Positions 30,841-40,900 of a stretch of 64,000 nt of DNA are shown in pieces. The stretch's first letter is position 1. Every line of letters begins with the position of its first letter. The stretch is taken from the NCBI RefSeq assembly GCF_947492715.1, contig NZ_CANLNS010000001.1:1302001-1366000 (forward strand). Reading direction: 5' to 3'. Made by a program: the position numbers and the translations under genes. The notes beneath the pieces were generated by a model. That model saw only the letters and a program-made list of their open reading frames with translations, had not been told where the DNA came from and searched no databases. This stretch comes from an uncultured Psychroserpens sp. (GTDB lineage Bacteria; Bacteroidota; Bacteroidia; Flavobacteriales; Flavobacteriaceae).

Positions 30841-31899
30841 ATGAAAAAAATGTTTCTGAGCCTCGCAGCTCTAGCCCTAATTTTTACTTCATGTGAAAAT
30901 GACAAAAATGAAATTTCTGAAGAACAAAACAAAGTTGATATGAGCGACTTTTTTGTACACACAGAATCTGAGACTAATGGTGGAAAAGCAAGAAATGGTA
31001 AAACACAGTGTTATTCGATGACCAACTTAAACCGACTTTTAAGTGAGGACCCACAGCTTTACAAAAAAATGTACGACATCGAATACCAAACCAGAGCCAA
31101 TATCTTATTAAGACCAGGGAATGGAAATGGAAATGGTAATAACGGCGGCGGCGGTGACGGCGGTGGCGATGGAGGTGGTGATGATAACTTAGGTGTTATC
31201 AATATCCCTGTTTATGTTCATGTTATTTATAGTAACTCACAACAAAATATTAGCGCAGGACAGATTCAATCTCAAATTGATGTTTTAAATGAAGATTTTA
31301 GAGCAACAAATGGTGATGCTAATCAAGTTCCAGGAGAATTTTCTGGATTGGTAGCGGATAGTGAAATTGAGTTTACACTAGCAGGAACGTTTAGACATGC
31401 AGATTCAAGAAGCTCTTGGGGAACTAATGATGCAATGAAAGCTGCGTATCCACCTGTAACACCTGAAACACATTTAAATATTTGGGTATGTAATATTGGG
31501 GGAGGAATCTTAGGATATGCACAATTCCCAGGAGGACCTACATCTACAGATGGTGTTGTAGTGTCTCCGCAATACTTTGGAAATACTGGATTTGTATCTG
31601 CACCTTTTGATGGAGGTAGAACAACAACTCACGAAGTAGGCCATTACCTAAATTTACGTCATATTTGGGGAGACGGAAGATGTAATAGAGATGATTTTGT
31701 GGCTGATACACCTAAGTCTGATGCACCAAACTATGGTTGTCCATCATATCCTACCGTAAACTGTAGATCTAACGATATGACAATGAACTATATGGATTAT
31801 GTTGATGATGCATGTATGTATATGTTTTCTGAAGGACAAAAAACGCGCATGAGAACGCTTTTCGCATCTGGAGGACCTAGAGCAGCAATGGCAAACTAA
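30841..31899 (+). CDS. Lipoprotein M43 (pappalysin-like) zinc metalloprotease
   Basis: Lipobox FTSCEND; TTHEVGHYLNLRHIWGDGRC and MNYMDYVDDACMYMFSEGQKTRM. Confidence 0.92.
   Translation: MKKMFLSLAALALIFTSCENDKNEISEEQNKVDMSDFFVHTESETNGGKARNGKTQCYSMTNLNRLLSEDPQLYKKMYDIEYQTRANILLRPGNGNGNGNNGGGGDGGGDGGGDDNLGVINIPVYVHVIYSNSQQNISAGQIQSQIDVLNEDFRATNGDANQVPGEFSGLVADSEIEFTLAGTFRHADSRSSWGTNDAMKAAYPPVTPETHLNIWVCNIGGGILGYAQFPGGPTSTDGVVVSPQYFGNTGFVSAPFDGGRTTTHEVGHYLNLRHIWGDGRCNRDDFVADTPKSDAPNYGCPSYPTVNCRSNDMTMNYMDYVDDACMYMFSEGQKTRMRTLFASGGPRAAMAN
31117..31190 (+). repeat. Low-complexity Gly/Asn/Asp linker-coding repeat
   Basis: GNGNGNGNNGGGGDGGGDGGGDDN encoded by GGnAAT/GGnGGnGAT-type repeats. Confidence 0.8.
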
Positions 31900-31918
31900 T
31901 TTTCAGTTTTTATAGAAA

Positions 31919-31950
31919 TAAAAGGGTGTCTTTTTAGGCATCCTTTTTTT
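31919..31950. terminator. Intrinsic terminator between convergent genes
   Basis: AAAAGGGTGTC-TTTTTA-GGCATCCTTTT with two G-T wobbles. Confidence 0.6.
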
Positions 31951-31951
31951 A

Positions 31952-32407
31952 TTAATTGTATTTTAATTCTATCTCAGTACCATCAATGACGAGTGTTTTT
32001 ATAAGCTCTTTTTTTGGAAGTGGCGGGATAAATTGAGCTATAATTTTTCGTTTTTTATTAGCTTTTAATTTTTGCTGAAACTTCTTTATTGAGGTGGTAA
32101 GTTTCATTGACATTACGACTAAATCTACTTCATGTAGATTTCCGTCTTTATCTTTAATAAATATCTTCTCGAAGTCTATAACCTGCGCTTCAGAGCTTTT
32201 GTTTTTAAATTCAAATACTATAGTAAAAAATCGTTGTCCCTTTTCTGCAACGAAAACTTCTTGATTTCTATCGGCAGTCCTACTTTTTTGTATGGCATAA
32301 ATTCTAAATTCTACGTCGTCAGAATAAGAATACATTTGTTTTCGATCTAGTTTTTGTGCCGATGCAGTAAAAGAGATAAGAAGAAAAAGAGATATTAATG
32401 TTTTCAT
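31952..32407 (-). CDS. Secreted protein of unknown function
   Basis: Signal peptide MKTLISLFLLISFTASAQ; conserved-looking C-terminal region. Confidence 0.6.
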   Translation of the reverse strand: MKTLISLFLLISFTASAQKLDRKQMYSYSDDVEFRIYAIQKSRTADRNQEVFVAEKGQRFFTIVFEFKNKSSEAQVIDFEKIFIKDKDGNLHEVDLVVMSMKLTTSIKKFQQKLKANKKRKIIAQFIPPLPKKELIKTLVIDGTEIELKYN

Positions 32408-32540
32408 AGTTAATGTATAAGGTTAATGAATTGTATTAAAAGTATTGTTTTTTTTTAAATTAAATCCGAAAAGTTCTTTGAATCCTAAACTTTGGCTTCT
32501 TTTTTGTAATATTACTATAAACAACTAAAAACACAGCGTT

Positions 32541-33032
32541 ATGAAACTAATTATATGCTTTGCATTTATGCTTATTTCAGCAAAAGAATGCGATAAAAAT
32601 AAAACACAAATGTCAGATAATATGGCGCCTGAAACAACTTCAGAACTTGCAGAAATGAGAATGCAAGAGCAGGTTAAAGTGGCCTATCGTGCCTCTACAA
32701 GAGGTTTTTTTCAACTCATAGAAATTGAAGGAGATTCTATTATGATCACCTATGATTATAATTTAAAGGATGTTAACAAATATGCGCTTCCACAAGAAGA
32801 AAAAGAGGCTGTCTCAAAACTAATAAGCGAGTTAGACGTATCTAAACTTGCAGATATAGAAGCCCCATCCAAAACCCATCAGTATGATGCGGCTCCAGCT
32901 GCTTTTTTAAAGGTGACCAAAGGCGATGAAGTCTATATGACTCAAAGTTTTGATCATGGTAAACCACCTAAAGCACTCGATGGTCTTATTGAGAAAATAT
33001 TAGCACTTAAAACAATGTTTGAGAAACAATAA
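32541..33032 (+). CDS. Secreted protein of unknown function
   Basis: Hydrophobic N-terminus followed by coding-like frame; between sufS and sufE. Confidence 0.6.
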   Translation: MKLIICFAFMLISAKECDKNKTQMSDNMAPETTSELAEMRMQEQVKVAYRASTRGFFQLIEIEGDSIMITYDYNLKDVNKYALPQEEKEAVSKLISELDVSKLADIEAPSKTHQYDAAPAAFLKVTKGDEVYMTQSFDHGKPPKALDGLIEKILALKTMFEKQ

Positions 33033-33039
33033 GATGACG

Positions 33040-33047
33040 TATCTTTG
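33040..33047 (+). promoter_or_regulatory. -7 box TATCTTTG of the sufE-sufT-DUF2480 transcript
   Basis: Exact TAnnTTTG, 32 nt before sufE ATG. Confidence 0.6.
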
Positions 33048-33079
33048 TGTCATTAAAATGAATATCAAAACGAAAAAAG

Positions 33080-33508
33080 ATGCTGATGACAATTGCTGAG
33101 ATACAAGAAGATATTATCGATGAATTTTCAATGTTTGAAGATTGGGAGGAGCGTTATCAATATATGATAGATCTTGGAAAAACACTTCCTCTAATAGATG
33201 AGCAATATAAAACAGACCAACACATTATTAAAGGCTGTCAAAGTAAGGTTTGGGTTCATGCTGAAATGGATACAGATAAGGTGAAATTTACAGCAGATAG
33301 TGACGCTATTATTACAAAAGGCATTATAGCTATTTTAATCCGAGTGTTTTCAAATCAACATCCAAAAGATATCATTGAAAGTAATACCGATTTTATCGAC
33401 AAAATTGGTCTTAAAGAACATTTGTCGCCAACACGTGCAAACGGATTGGTAAGTATGATTAAACAAATTAAAATGTATGCAATTGCATATCAAACCCAGT
33501 TAAATTAG
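33080..33508 (+). CDS. sufE: SufE-family cysteine desulfuration protein
   Basis: EDWEERYQYMIDLGKTLP and HIIKGCQSKVWV. Confidence 0.95.
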   Translation: MLMTIAEIQEDIIDEFSMFEDWEERYQYMIDLGKTLPLIDEQYKTDQHIIKGCQSKVWVHAEMDTDKVKFTADSDAIITKGIIAILIRVFSNQHPKDIIESNTDFIDKIGLKEHLSPTRANGLVSMIKQIKMYAIAYQTQLN

Positions 33509-33514
33509 TTGGAT

Positions 33515-33841
33515 ATGAGCGAGACAACAATAGATACAAACGTATTAGGTGAAAAAATAGTTAGAGTTTTAAAAACCATTTTCGATCCAGAAATACCTGT
33601 CGATATTTACGAACTAGGACTTATTTATGACGTATTTGTAAATGAAGATTACGACGTTAAGATTTTAATGACACTAACAACACCAAACTGCCCTGTTGCC
33701 GAAACACTGCCACTAGAAGTTGAGGAAAAAGTGAAATCACTAAATGATGTAAAAACAGCCGAAGTAGAAATTACTTTTGATCCACCTTGGAGTCAAGATT
33801 TAATGAGTGAAGAAGCTAAGTTAGAATTAGGGATGTTATAA
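33515..33841 (+). CDS. sufT: SufT / DUF59 (MIP18-like) Fe-S maturation protein
   Basis: IFDPEIPVDIYELGLIYDV, LTTPNCPVAETLP, FDPPWSQDLMSEEAKLELGML; ATG 33515 preferred over TTG 33509. Confidence 0.93.
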   Translation: MSETTIDTNVLGEKIVRVLKTIFDPEIPVDIYELGLIYDVFVNEDYDVKILMTLTTPNCPVAETLPLEVEEKVKSLNDVKTAEVEITFDPPWSQDLMSEEAKLELGML

Positions 33842-33842
33842 T

Positions 33843-34349
33843 ATGGCCGAAGAAATCATAAATAGAGTAGCACAGAGTAAATTACAGGTGATAGATTTAG
33901 AAGACTATTATCCTGAAGGTGTGCGTTTCGTTTTTGATATTAAAGATTGGCTACACGAAGGTTTTGTATTAAGAGAACGAGAATTTAGGCAATTTGTAAA
34001 AGATTACAATTGGTCTCAACATCAAGACCAGTTTGTGGCATTAAACTGTTCTACAGATGCCATAATACCAGCATGGTCCTATATGTTGTTGACTCTAGAA
34101 TTACAACCTTATGCTAAAAAAGTGTGTGTAGGTGATTTGCAAACATTGGAAACCTCACTTTACCAAGATGTTATAGGAGCATTGGACGTTGAAATATATC
34201 GAGATAAACCTTTAATTATTAAAGGTTGTTCAAACAAACCAGTGCCTACAAATGCTTACCTCATGTTGTCTAGCAAATTAAAGCCCGTTGCTAAATCTAT
34301 TATGTACGGCGAAGCCTGTTCTTCAGTGCCACTTTTCAAAAGAAAATAA
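33843..34349 (+). CDS. DUF2480 family protein
   Basis: NCSTDAIIPAWSYMLL and IKGCSNKPVPTNAYLMLSSKLKPVAKSIMYGEACSSVPLFKRK; co-operonic with sufE/sufT. Confidence 0.88.
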   Translation: MAEEIINRVAQSKLQVIDLEDYYPEGVRFVFDIKDWLHEGFVLREREFRQFVKDYNWSQHQDQFVALNCSTDAIIPAWSYMLLTLELQPYAKKVCVGDLQTLETSLYQDVIGALDVEIYRDKPLIIKGCSNKPVPTNAYLMLSSKLKPVAKSIMYGEACSSVPLFKRK

Positions 34350-34459
34350 ATGCAACTTTTCCTGTGACTTTATTAAAACAATAGAGTCCTATACTAGGAT
34401 TGCTTATGTGCGAATTTTCATTTTCCGCTAATTTATTGGTGTTCAAATACCTAATGATT

Positions 34460-34467
34460 TATATTTG
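34460..34467 (+). promoter_or_regulatory. -7 box TATATTTG of the DUF3078 gene
   Basis: Exact TAnnTTTG inside the longer called ORF. Confidence 0.65.
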
Positions 34468-34507
34468 TACTTTAATCAATCAGTTAAAAACTATTAAAAC
34501 TAAAACT

Positions 34508-35449
34508 ATGACTAAAAAATTACTTTTTACGACAGTATTGATGTTATCAATATCTTTTGGTTTCTCTCAAACAAAGGAGGAATTAGAAGCACAAAAAGCA
34601 GAAAAACAAGCAGAGGCAGATGCTGCTCAAGCTGAAGCAAATGCGCTACAAGCACAAATAGATGCGCTTCCTGGTTGGAGAGTTGGTGCTTTTGGTGTAA
34701 TTGGAGGGAGCTTATCTAATTTTAATAATTGGTATGCGCAAGGTGCTCCTAATAATTCATCGGGAACTATTGGGTTTACAGTTAATGGTTATGCCAATTT
34801 AATTCAGGATAAATTTTTCTGGAGAAATGCGTTAAACACCAATTTAAACTGGACAAAACTTGATAACAAAGACGACCCAACAGATAGCGACGATTTTGAG
34901 CCAACAACAGATGTATTTAATATTTCTTCTTTATATGGAAGAAAATTGAGCGAAAAGTTTGCGATCTCTGGATTAATGGAGTATAGAACTACAATTTTAA
35001 ATAACTTCAACGATCCTGGATATTTAGATGTAGGTGTTGGTGCAACTTGGACACCAATCGAAAACTTAATTGTTGTAATTCATCCATTAAACTACAACTT
35101 TGTTTTTGCTGAAAATGATGCCGTTTTTGAATCATCATTAGGTGCAAAAATAGTTGCAGATTACACACGCCAAATTGGAGCGATAGCGTTTAAATCTAAC
35201 TTATCAATGTTTCAAAGTTATAAAAGTGGAGACTTGTCAAACTGGACATGGACTAACTCATTTAGTTACACACTATGGAAAAGCATTGGTGTAGGTTTTG
35301 ATTTTGGTCTTAGAAACAATAAACAAGAAGCCTTAAACTTTGCTTTAAGTCAGTATGACCCAATGGGAACAGCTGCTCAACCAACATTTGACAATGTTGA
35401 TAACGACTTACAGAGTTATTATACTTTAGGATTAACGTACCAATTCTAA
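34508..35449 (+). CDS. DUF3078 family secreted protein
   Basis: Signal peptide MTKKLLFTTVLMLSISFGFSQ then coiled region and barrel-like C-terminus; start moved from 34400 to 34508. Confidence 0.85.
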   Translation: MTKKLLFTTVLMLSISFGFSQTKEELEAQKAEKQAEADAAQAEANALQAQIDALPGWRVGAFGVIGGSLSNFNNWYAQGAPNNSSGTIGFTVNGYANLIQDKFFWRNALNTNLNWTKLDNKDDPTDSDDFEPTTDVFNISSLYGRKLSEKFAISGLMEYRTTILNNFNDPGYLDVGVGATWTPIENLIVVIHPLNYNFVFAENDAVFESSLGAKIVADYTRQIGAIAFKSNLSMFQSYKSGDLSNWTWTNSFSYTLWKSIGVGFDFGLRNNKQEALNFALSQYDPMGTAAQPTFDNVDNDLQSYYTLGLTYQF

Positions 35450-35468
35450 AGATTTAAAATGACTATAA

Positions 35469-35507
35469 TAAAAAAAGCATCCTGAGAATTTCAGGATGCT
35501 TTTTTTA
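35469..35507. terminator. Bidirectional intrinsic terminator
   Basis: AAAAAAGCATCCTGA / TCAGGATGCTTTTTT. Confidence 0.88.
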
Positions 35508-35526
35508 TTATGTATATACTCTGCTA

Positions 35527-36738
35527 TTATGTTTCCTCGGTATAATCTGGATATAAGAAGTGATTATAAGGAAATCGCGTAATATGAATATCTCTAACCT
35601 CGTCATAAACACGTTTTTTAAATGCATCTAAGTTCTTTTTGTTTAATGCCGAAATAAATAAAGCATTGTTCCCTACTCGATTCATCCAAGTGTTTTTCCA
35701 TTCTTCTAATGAATAATGAGATGAAGTTCTTTCGGTAATTAAATCGTCATCATCAAAAGGAACAGCTTCATAAGCATCAATTTTATTAAATACCATAATA
35801 GTGGGCTTATTTGAACTGTCGATTTCACCAAGGATCTTATTTACAGATTCTATGTGTTCTTCGAAATTTTGATGAGAGATGTCAACAACGTGAAGTAGTA
35901 AATCAGCCTCTCGTACTTCATCAAGTGTACTTTTAAAAGATTCAACTAATTGCGTTGGAAGTTTTCTAATAAATCCTACAGTATCAGTTAATAAAAAAGG
36001 TAGGTTTTGTATAACCACTTTTCTAACGGTTGTATCTAGGGTTGCGAATAACTTGTTTTCAGCAAAGACGTCACTTTTACTAACAACATTCATAAGCGTC
36101 GATTTCCCTACATTGGTATATCCAACTAAAGCCACTCGAACCATTTTACCTCGGTTACCTCGTTGAACAGCCATTTGCTTGTCAATCGTTTTAATTTTTG
36201 CCTTTAATAAGGCAATCTTATCACGTACAATACGTCTGTCTGTTTCAATTTCGGTTTCACCAGGACCACGCATTCCAATACCACCTTTCTGACGCTCAAG
36301 GTGTGTCCACATTCCTTTTAATCGCGGAAGTAAATATTCGCATTGCGCCAATTCTACCTGTGTTCGCGCATAACTCGTTTGAGCACGTTGAGCAAAAATG
36401 TCGAGAATGAGATTCGTTCTGTCTAATACTTTGCAGCCTAAAATTTTACTAATATTACGTTCTTGTGCCGCAGATAACTCATCATCAAAAATAGCGGTGC
36501 CAACCTCATTGTCTTCGATATACTGTTGTACTTCATTCATTTTTCCAGACCCAATAAATGTTTTCGGGTTAGGCATGTCCATCTTCTGTGTAAAGCGTTT
36601 TAAAACATCACCTCCAGCTGTATAAGTCAAGAACTCTAACTCATCTAAGTATTCTTTAGATTGAGCTTCGTTTTGATCTCGTGTTACTACGCCAATAAGG
36701 ACGGTCTTTTCTAGAGCTATATCTTTTTTTTCAATCAT
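35527..36738 (-). CDS. hflX: GTPase HflX
   Basis: GGIGMRGPGETEIETDRR, VALVGYTNVGKSTLMN, LLTDTVGFIRKLPTQLVESFKSTLDE. Confidence 0.97.
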   Translation of the reverse strand: MIEKKDIALEKTVLIGVVTRDQNEAQSKEYLDELEFLTYTAGGDVLKRFTQKMDMPNPKTFIGSGKMNEVQQYIEDNEVGTAIFDDELSAAQERNISKILGCKVLDRTNLILDIFAQRAQTSYARTQVELAQCEYLLPRLKGMWTHLERQKGGIGMRGPGETEIETDRRIVRDKIALLKAKIKTIDKQMAVQRGNRGKMVRVALVGYTNVGKSTLMNVVSKSDVFAENKLFATLDTTVRKVVIQNLPFLLTDTVGFIRKLPTQLVESFKSTLDEVREADLLLHVVDISHQNFEEHIESVNKILGEIDSSNKPTIMVFNKIDAYEAVPFDDDDLITERTSSHYSLEEWKNTWMNRVGNNALFISALNKKNLDAFKKRVYDEVRDIHITRFPYNHFLYPDYTEET

Positions 36739-36754
36739 AAATTCAAATAAAAGG

Positions 36755-36762
36755 CAAAGTTA
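36755..36762 (-). promoter_or_regulatory. -7 box TAACTTTG of hflX
   Basis: Exact TAnnTTTG on minus strand, 16 nt before ATG. Confidence 0.6.
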
Positions 36763-36797
36763 CATAATTGAATGTTCGTCTATTGCATTTTAAAACT

Positions 36798-36805
36798 TAA
36801 ATTTG
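36798..36805 (+). promoter_or_regulatory. -7 box TAAATTTG of the nuclease-like gene
   Basis: Exact TAnnTTTG, 4 nt before GTG 36810. Confidence 0.65.
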
Positions 36806-36809
36806 TGAA

Positions 36810-37775
36810 GTGAATTCCGAAGAAAACAAAACTAAAACATATACGGTAGCTTTTTATAATCTCGAAAACCTCTTCGATATTTATAATGATCATTCCAAGC
36901 ATGACGACGATTTTTTGCCCAAAGCAGATAAGCGATGGACTAAAAAGCGTTATGATCGAAAACTTTTTAAGCTAAGCCAGGTTATTTCAAAAATTGGTTT
37001 TGAGAATACACAACAGCCTCCTTCTATTGTAGGCTTAGCTGAGGTCGAAAATAAAAACGTACTTAGAGATTTAATAGATAGTAAAGACTTAGAGTCATAT
37101 GATTATGGTATAGTTCACTATAATTCTCAGGACGAACGTGGTATTGATGTCGCCTTGATCTATGATAAAACGGTATTCACAGTTGTCAATTCCAAAACCT
37201 TTTCTATTTACATTGAAGATGAATTTGGAGAGCAAGATTATACAAGAGACATATTATTAGTGTCTGGTGTTCTTCATTCTGAAAAAGTACATTGCATTGT
37301 AAACCATTGGCCTTCTAGGCGAGAAGGAGAAAAGGAATCTATGCATAAACGATTGAAGGCAGCTCAAAAGGTTGTTGAAGTTATTGACACTATAAAAGAG
37401 GAAGATCCCAATGCTAAATTATTAGTGATGGGAGATTTCAATGATAATCCGAGTAACGAAAGTATAAAGTTTCTTTCTGAAAAAGGAGCCTTATACAACC
37501 CTATGGAAACCATGTTGTCCTATAGTCGAGGGAGTCTAAATCATAAATTCAAATGGAATCTCTTTGACCAAATTTTGTTTTCTACCAACTTTTTTGAAAT
37601 CCAAAAAGATAAGTTGAGATTTGATGAGGCCAATATCTTTGATGAAAAATTTCTAACCGAATATAAAGGTAAATTTAAAGGGCAACCATTTAGAACATAT
37701 GTAGGTAAAAAATATAAGGGTGGATACAGTGATCACTTTCCAGTTTATATACAATTAAATGTCTCCGAAAAATAA
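36810..37775 (+). CDS. Endonuclease/exonuclease/phosphatase family protein, no signal peptide (GTG start)
   Basis: VAFYNLENLFD, GLAEVENK, VNHWPSRR, VMGDFNDNPSNES, GGYSDHFPVYI. Confidence 0.9.
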   Translation: MNSEENKTKTYTVAFYNLENLFDIYNDHSKHDDDFLPKADKRWTKKRYDRKLFKLSQVISKIGFENTQQPPSIVGLAEVENKNVLRDLIDSKDLESYDYGIVHYNSQDERGIDVALIYDKTVFTVVNSKTFSIYIEDEFGEQDYTRDILLVSGVLHSEKVHCIVNHWPSRREGEKESMHKRLKAAQKVVEVIDTIKEEDPNAKLLVMGDFNDNPSNESIKFLSEKGALYNPMETMLSYSRGSLNHKFKWNLFDQILFSTNFFEIQKDKLRFDEANIFDEKFLTEYKGKFKGQPFRTYVGKKYKGGYSDHFPVYIQLNVSEK

Positions 37776-37993
37776 GTTCTTAACGTCTTTTCCTTTTTGT
37801 CGATGATAAATGCCTTTTATCTATTATAACAATGTTAACAGTTCGTTAATTGCCATTTTTTTTATCTTCGGATACTTATATGAGTCTTGTTGAGAGACTT
37901 ATATTGTCTAAATGAATCTGTTCTCCCCTTTGAACGGTAATTTAAGACATTAACTATCAATAAAATAAAATAATTTAATAGCTATAAATTGAT

Positions 37994-40900
37994 ATGAAAA
38001 AAGTTTTACTCTCGTTAACATTTTTATTTGCTTTTTCGTTATGGAGTGCCAGCGCACAGATAACGTCATATCCTTACGCCGAAGATTTTGAATCTGGCGA
38101 TGGAGGTTGGGTAGCAGATAATACTACTGCAGGGACATGGGCATTAGGAACTCCAGCCGCAGCAGTGATTAATACAGCCGATTCAGGAACCAATGCCTGG
38201 GTTACCAATCTAACAGGAGAATACAACGTTGATGAAGATTCATTTGTTGTAAGTCCTGTTTTTGATTTATCATCATTAAATGCACCTTCTATTGAGTTTA
38301 GCATTTGGTGGAATTCAGAATTTAGTTGGGACGGTCTGGTTTTACAATCATCTATAGATGATGGAAATTCTTGGCAAAATGTAGGAGCTCAAGGAGATCC
38401 AAATAATTGGTATAATGATGGAACTATCGGTGGAAACCCTGGTGGGCAGCAAGTAGGATGGACAGGAAGAGGAGCAACAGGCTCTGGAAACTGGGTCGTT
38501 GCTAGGCATGCCTTAACAGGACTAGCAGGAGAAGCCAATGTGATTCTAAGATTTGCTTTTGGATCTGATGGATCTGTTCAAGATGAAGGTGTCGCTTTTG
38601 ATACGGTTTCTATTTTTGACGTTAGTTGCCCTGAACCAGCAGGAATTACTGTAAGTAATATTACAGCAACTTCAGCAGATATTAACTGGACAGCAGGTGG
38701 TTCTGAGACGAACTGGGAAGTCGCTGTTCAGCCTATAGGAACTGGAATTCCTTCAGGACCTGGAGCAATGACAACAAATAACCCTTATGTTGCGCCAGGC
38801 TTAACTGCCGTAACAGATTATGAAGTATATGTAAGAGCAGATTGCGCAACAGACGGTTTTAGTAACTGGGTAGGTCCAGTTAACTTTTTATCTGGTTGTG
38901 CTGTATTCGTTCCAGATTATTTAGAAGGTTTTGCTACAATTACCCCGAATTGTTGGGATGAAGCAGCAGACGGCGATGCTACTACAGGGCCAACCGGCTT
39001 AGGTGGTGGAGACTGGGGAGCAGACGGATTTTTAAATAATGGTTTTGATGGTGCTTATAAGATTAATTTATGGCAGGCTGCCAAAAGTGATTGGATATTA
39101 TCACCACAGTTTGATTTAACTGGTGGACCATTTCAAGTAGATTTTGATTTCGGAATCATGCAATTTGCTAGTAGCACAACTGCAGGAACATTAGGATCTG
39201 ATGATACCGTACAATTATTAATAAGTACAGATAACGGCGGAAGTTGGACAAGTTTAATAACTTTTGATAATACTACAGTTGTTCCTGTTACAGGAACTCA
39301 AGTGGTCTATGATCTAACAGCTTATGCTGGGCAAATAGTTCAGTTTGGAATCCTTGGATCGGAGGGAACAGTTGACGATGCTGAAGATAATGATGTGTTT
39401 GTGGATAACTTTAGAGTTAGAGCAATTCCTTCTTGTCAAGAACTCACAGGTGTAGTTGTAGATAATGTTACAGATACGTCGGCCGACGTAAGTTGGACAG
39501 CAGGAGGTTCTGAAACGTCATGGGAAGTTGTAATTCAACCACAAGGAACAGGAGTTCCTTCTGGAGCAGGAACTGCAACAACAAATAATCCTTATACAGC
39601 AACACCATTAAACCCAAGTACAGCATATGAGGTTTGGGTTAGAAGCGATTGTGGTGTTGACGGGTTGAGTAGTTGGGTTGGTCCAATCGACTTTACAACA
39701 TTAAATACTCCTCCTCCTCCTCCAGTAGGCGTAACTTGTGCATCAGGTTCGTCTTCATTTATTTTTACTGAAAATTTTGACCAAGATCCTCCGGCAGGTT
39801 GGACTGGTACTGGTTTTGACGGTTCAAATGGAAATTGGGATATTACTGCTGCTGGTGCGAATTCGTTCGGAACGGGTCCAGCAAATGCTTTTGATGGTGG
39901 TACAGGAAATCACTTAGAATATGAAGCAACAGGAGACGCAACTGATATTGCATCGGCTATAAGTCCAGGTATTGATTTAACAACTGCTGTTGATGGAGCC
40001 GAATTATCATTCTTTTTCCATGCTTTTGGTGACGATATGGGTACTCTAAATGTTGGAATTGGTAATGACGCTGCCGGGCCTTTTACTAATGTATTTACAT
40101 GGGTTGGTGATTTACAAATAACTGATGATGAAGCTTGGGTTCCTGTGGGGATTAACTTAGATGCCTACTTAGGACAAGTTATTTACTTAGAATTTAGTTA
40201 CGGTGGAGCCGGAACTGGATTTGAGGGCGATATGTCTATAGATTTTATTAGAGTAGAATCTTGTGGAAACTTCTGTATCCCTCCAAGTGGAATAACTGTA
40301 GCTAATATTACAGGTACAACCGCAGATATAAGCTGGACACCTAATAATGGAGAAACATCATGGGAATATGTTGTTGTTCCATCTGGTACTGGAGAACCAA
40401 CTGGTCCCGGAACTACTGTTGGAACACCTTCGGCTAATATAACTGGTTTAAATTTTGAAACAGAATACGAAGTTTGGGTAAGAGCCGATTGTGGTAGTGA
40501 ATTTAGTATATGGTCTGGACCAGTAACATTTACAACAACAATTCAAACAAACTTTGATGTAGATTGTGCCGTAGGACCTGTTAACAGTTTCTTATGTTAC
40601 GGAAATAATGATTCAGAAATATTTACTTATACAAGCTCTGATGGTTCTCCGCTTAATTTAACAATTAATGTTGGAGAAATTGAAGGCGCACCATTTGATT
40701 TCTTATTGGTTACAGATGGAAATGGTACTGTACTATATAATGACGAAGGAAATGACGGTGTTTTAGACGGATTATCTTTTCAGTCAATTACAGACACTAT
40801 TACAATTCAAATTTTATCTGATGGATCAGTAAGTTGCCAATCTGGTAGTGGATGTTGTTTAGATGGCATCGACTTCACAGTGGCTTGTGCTACTTGTATA

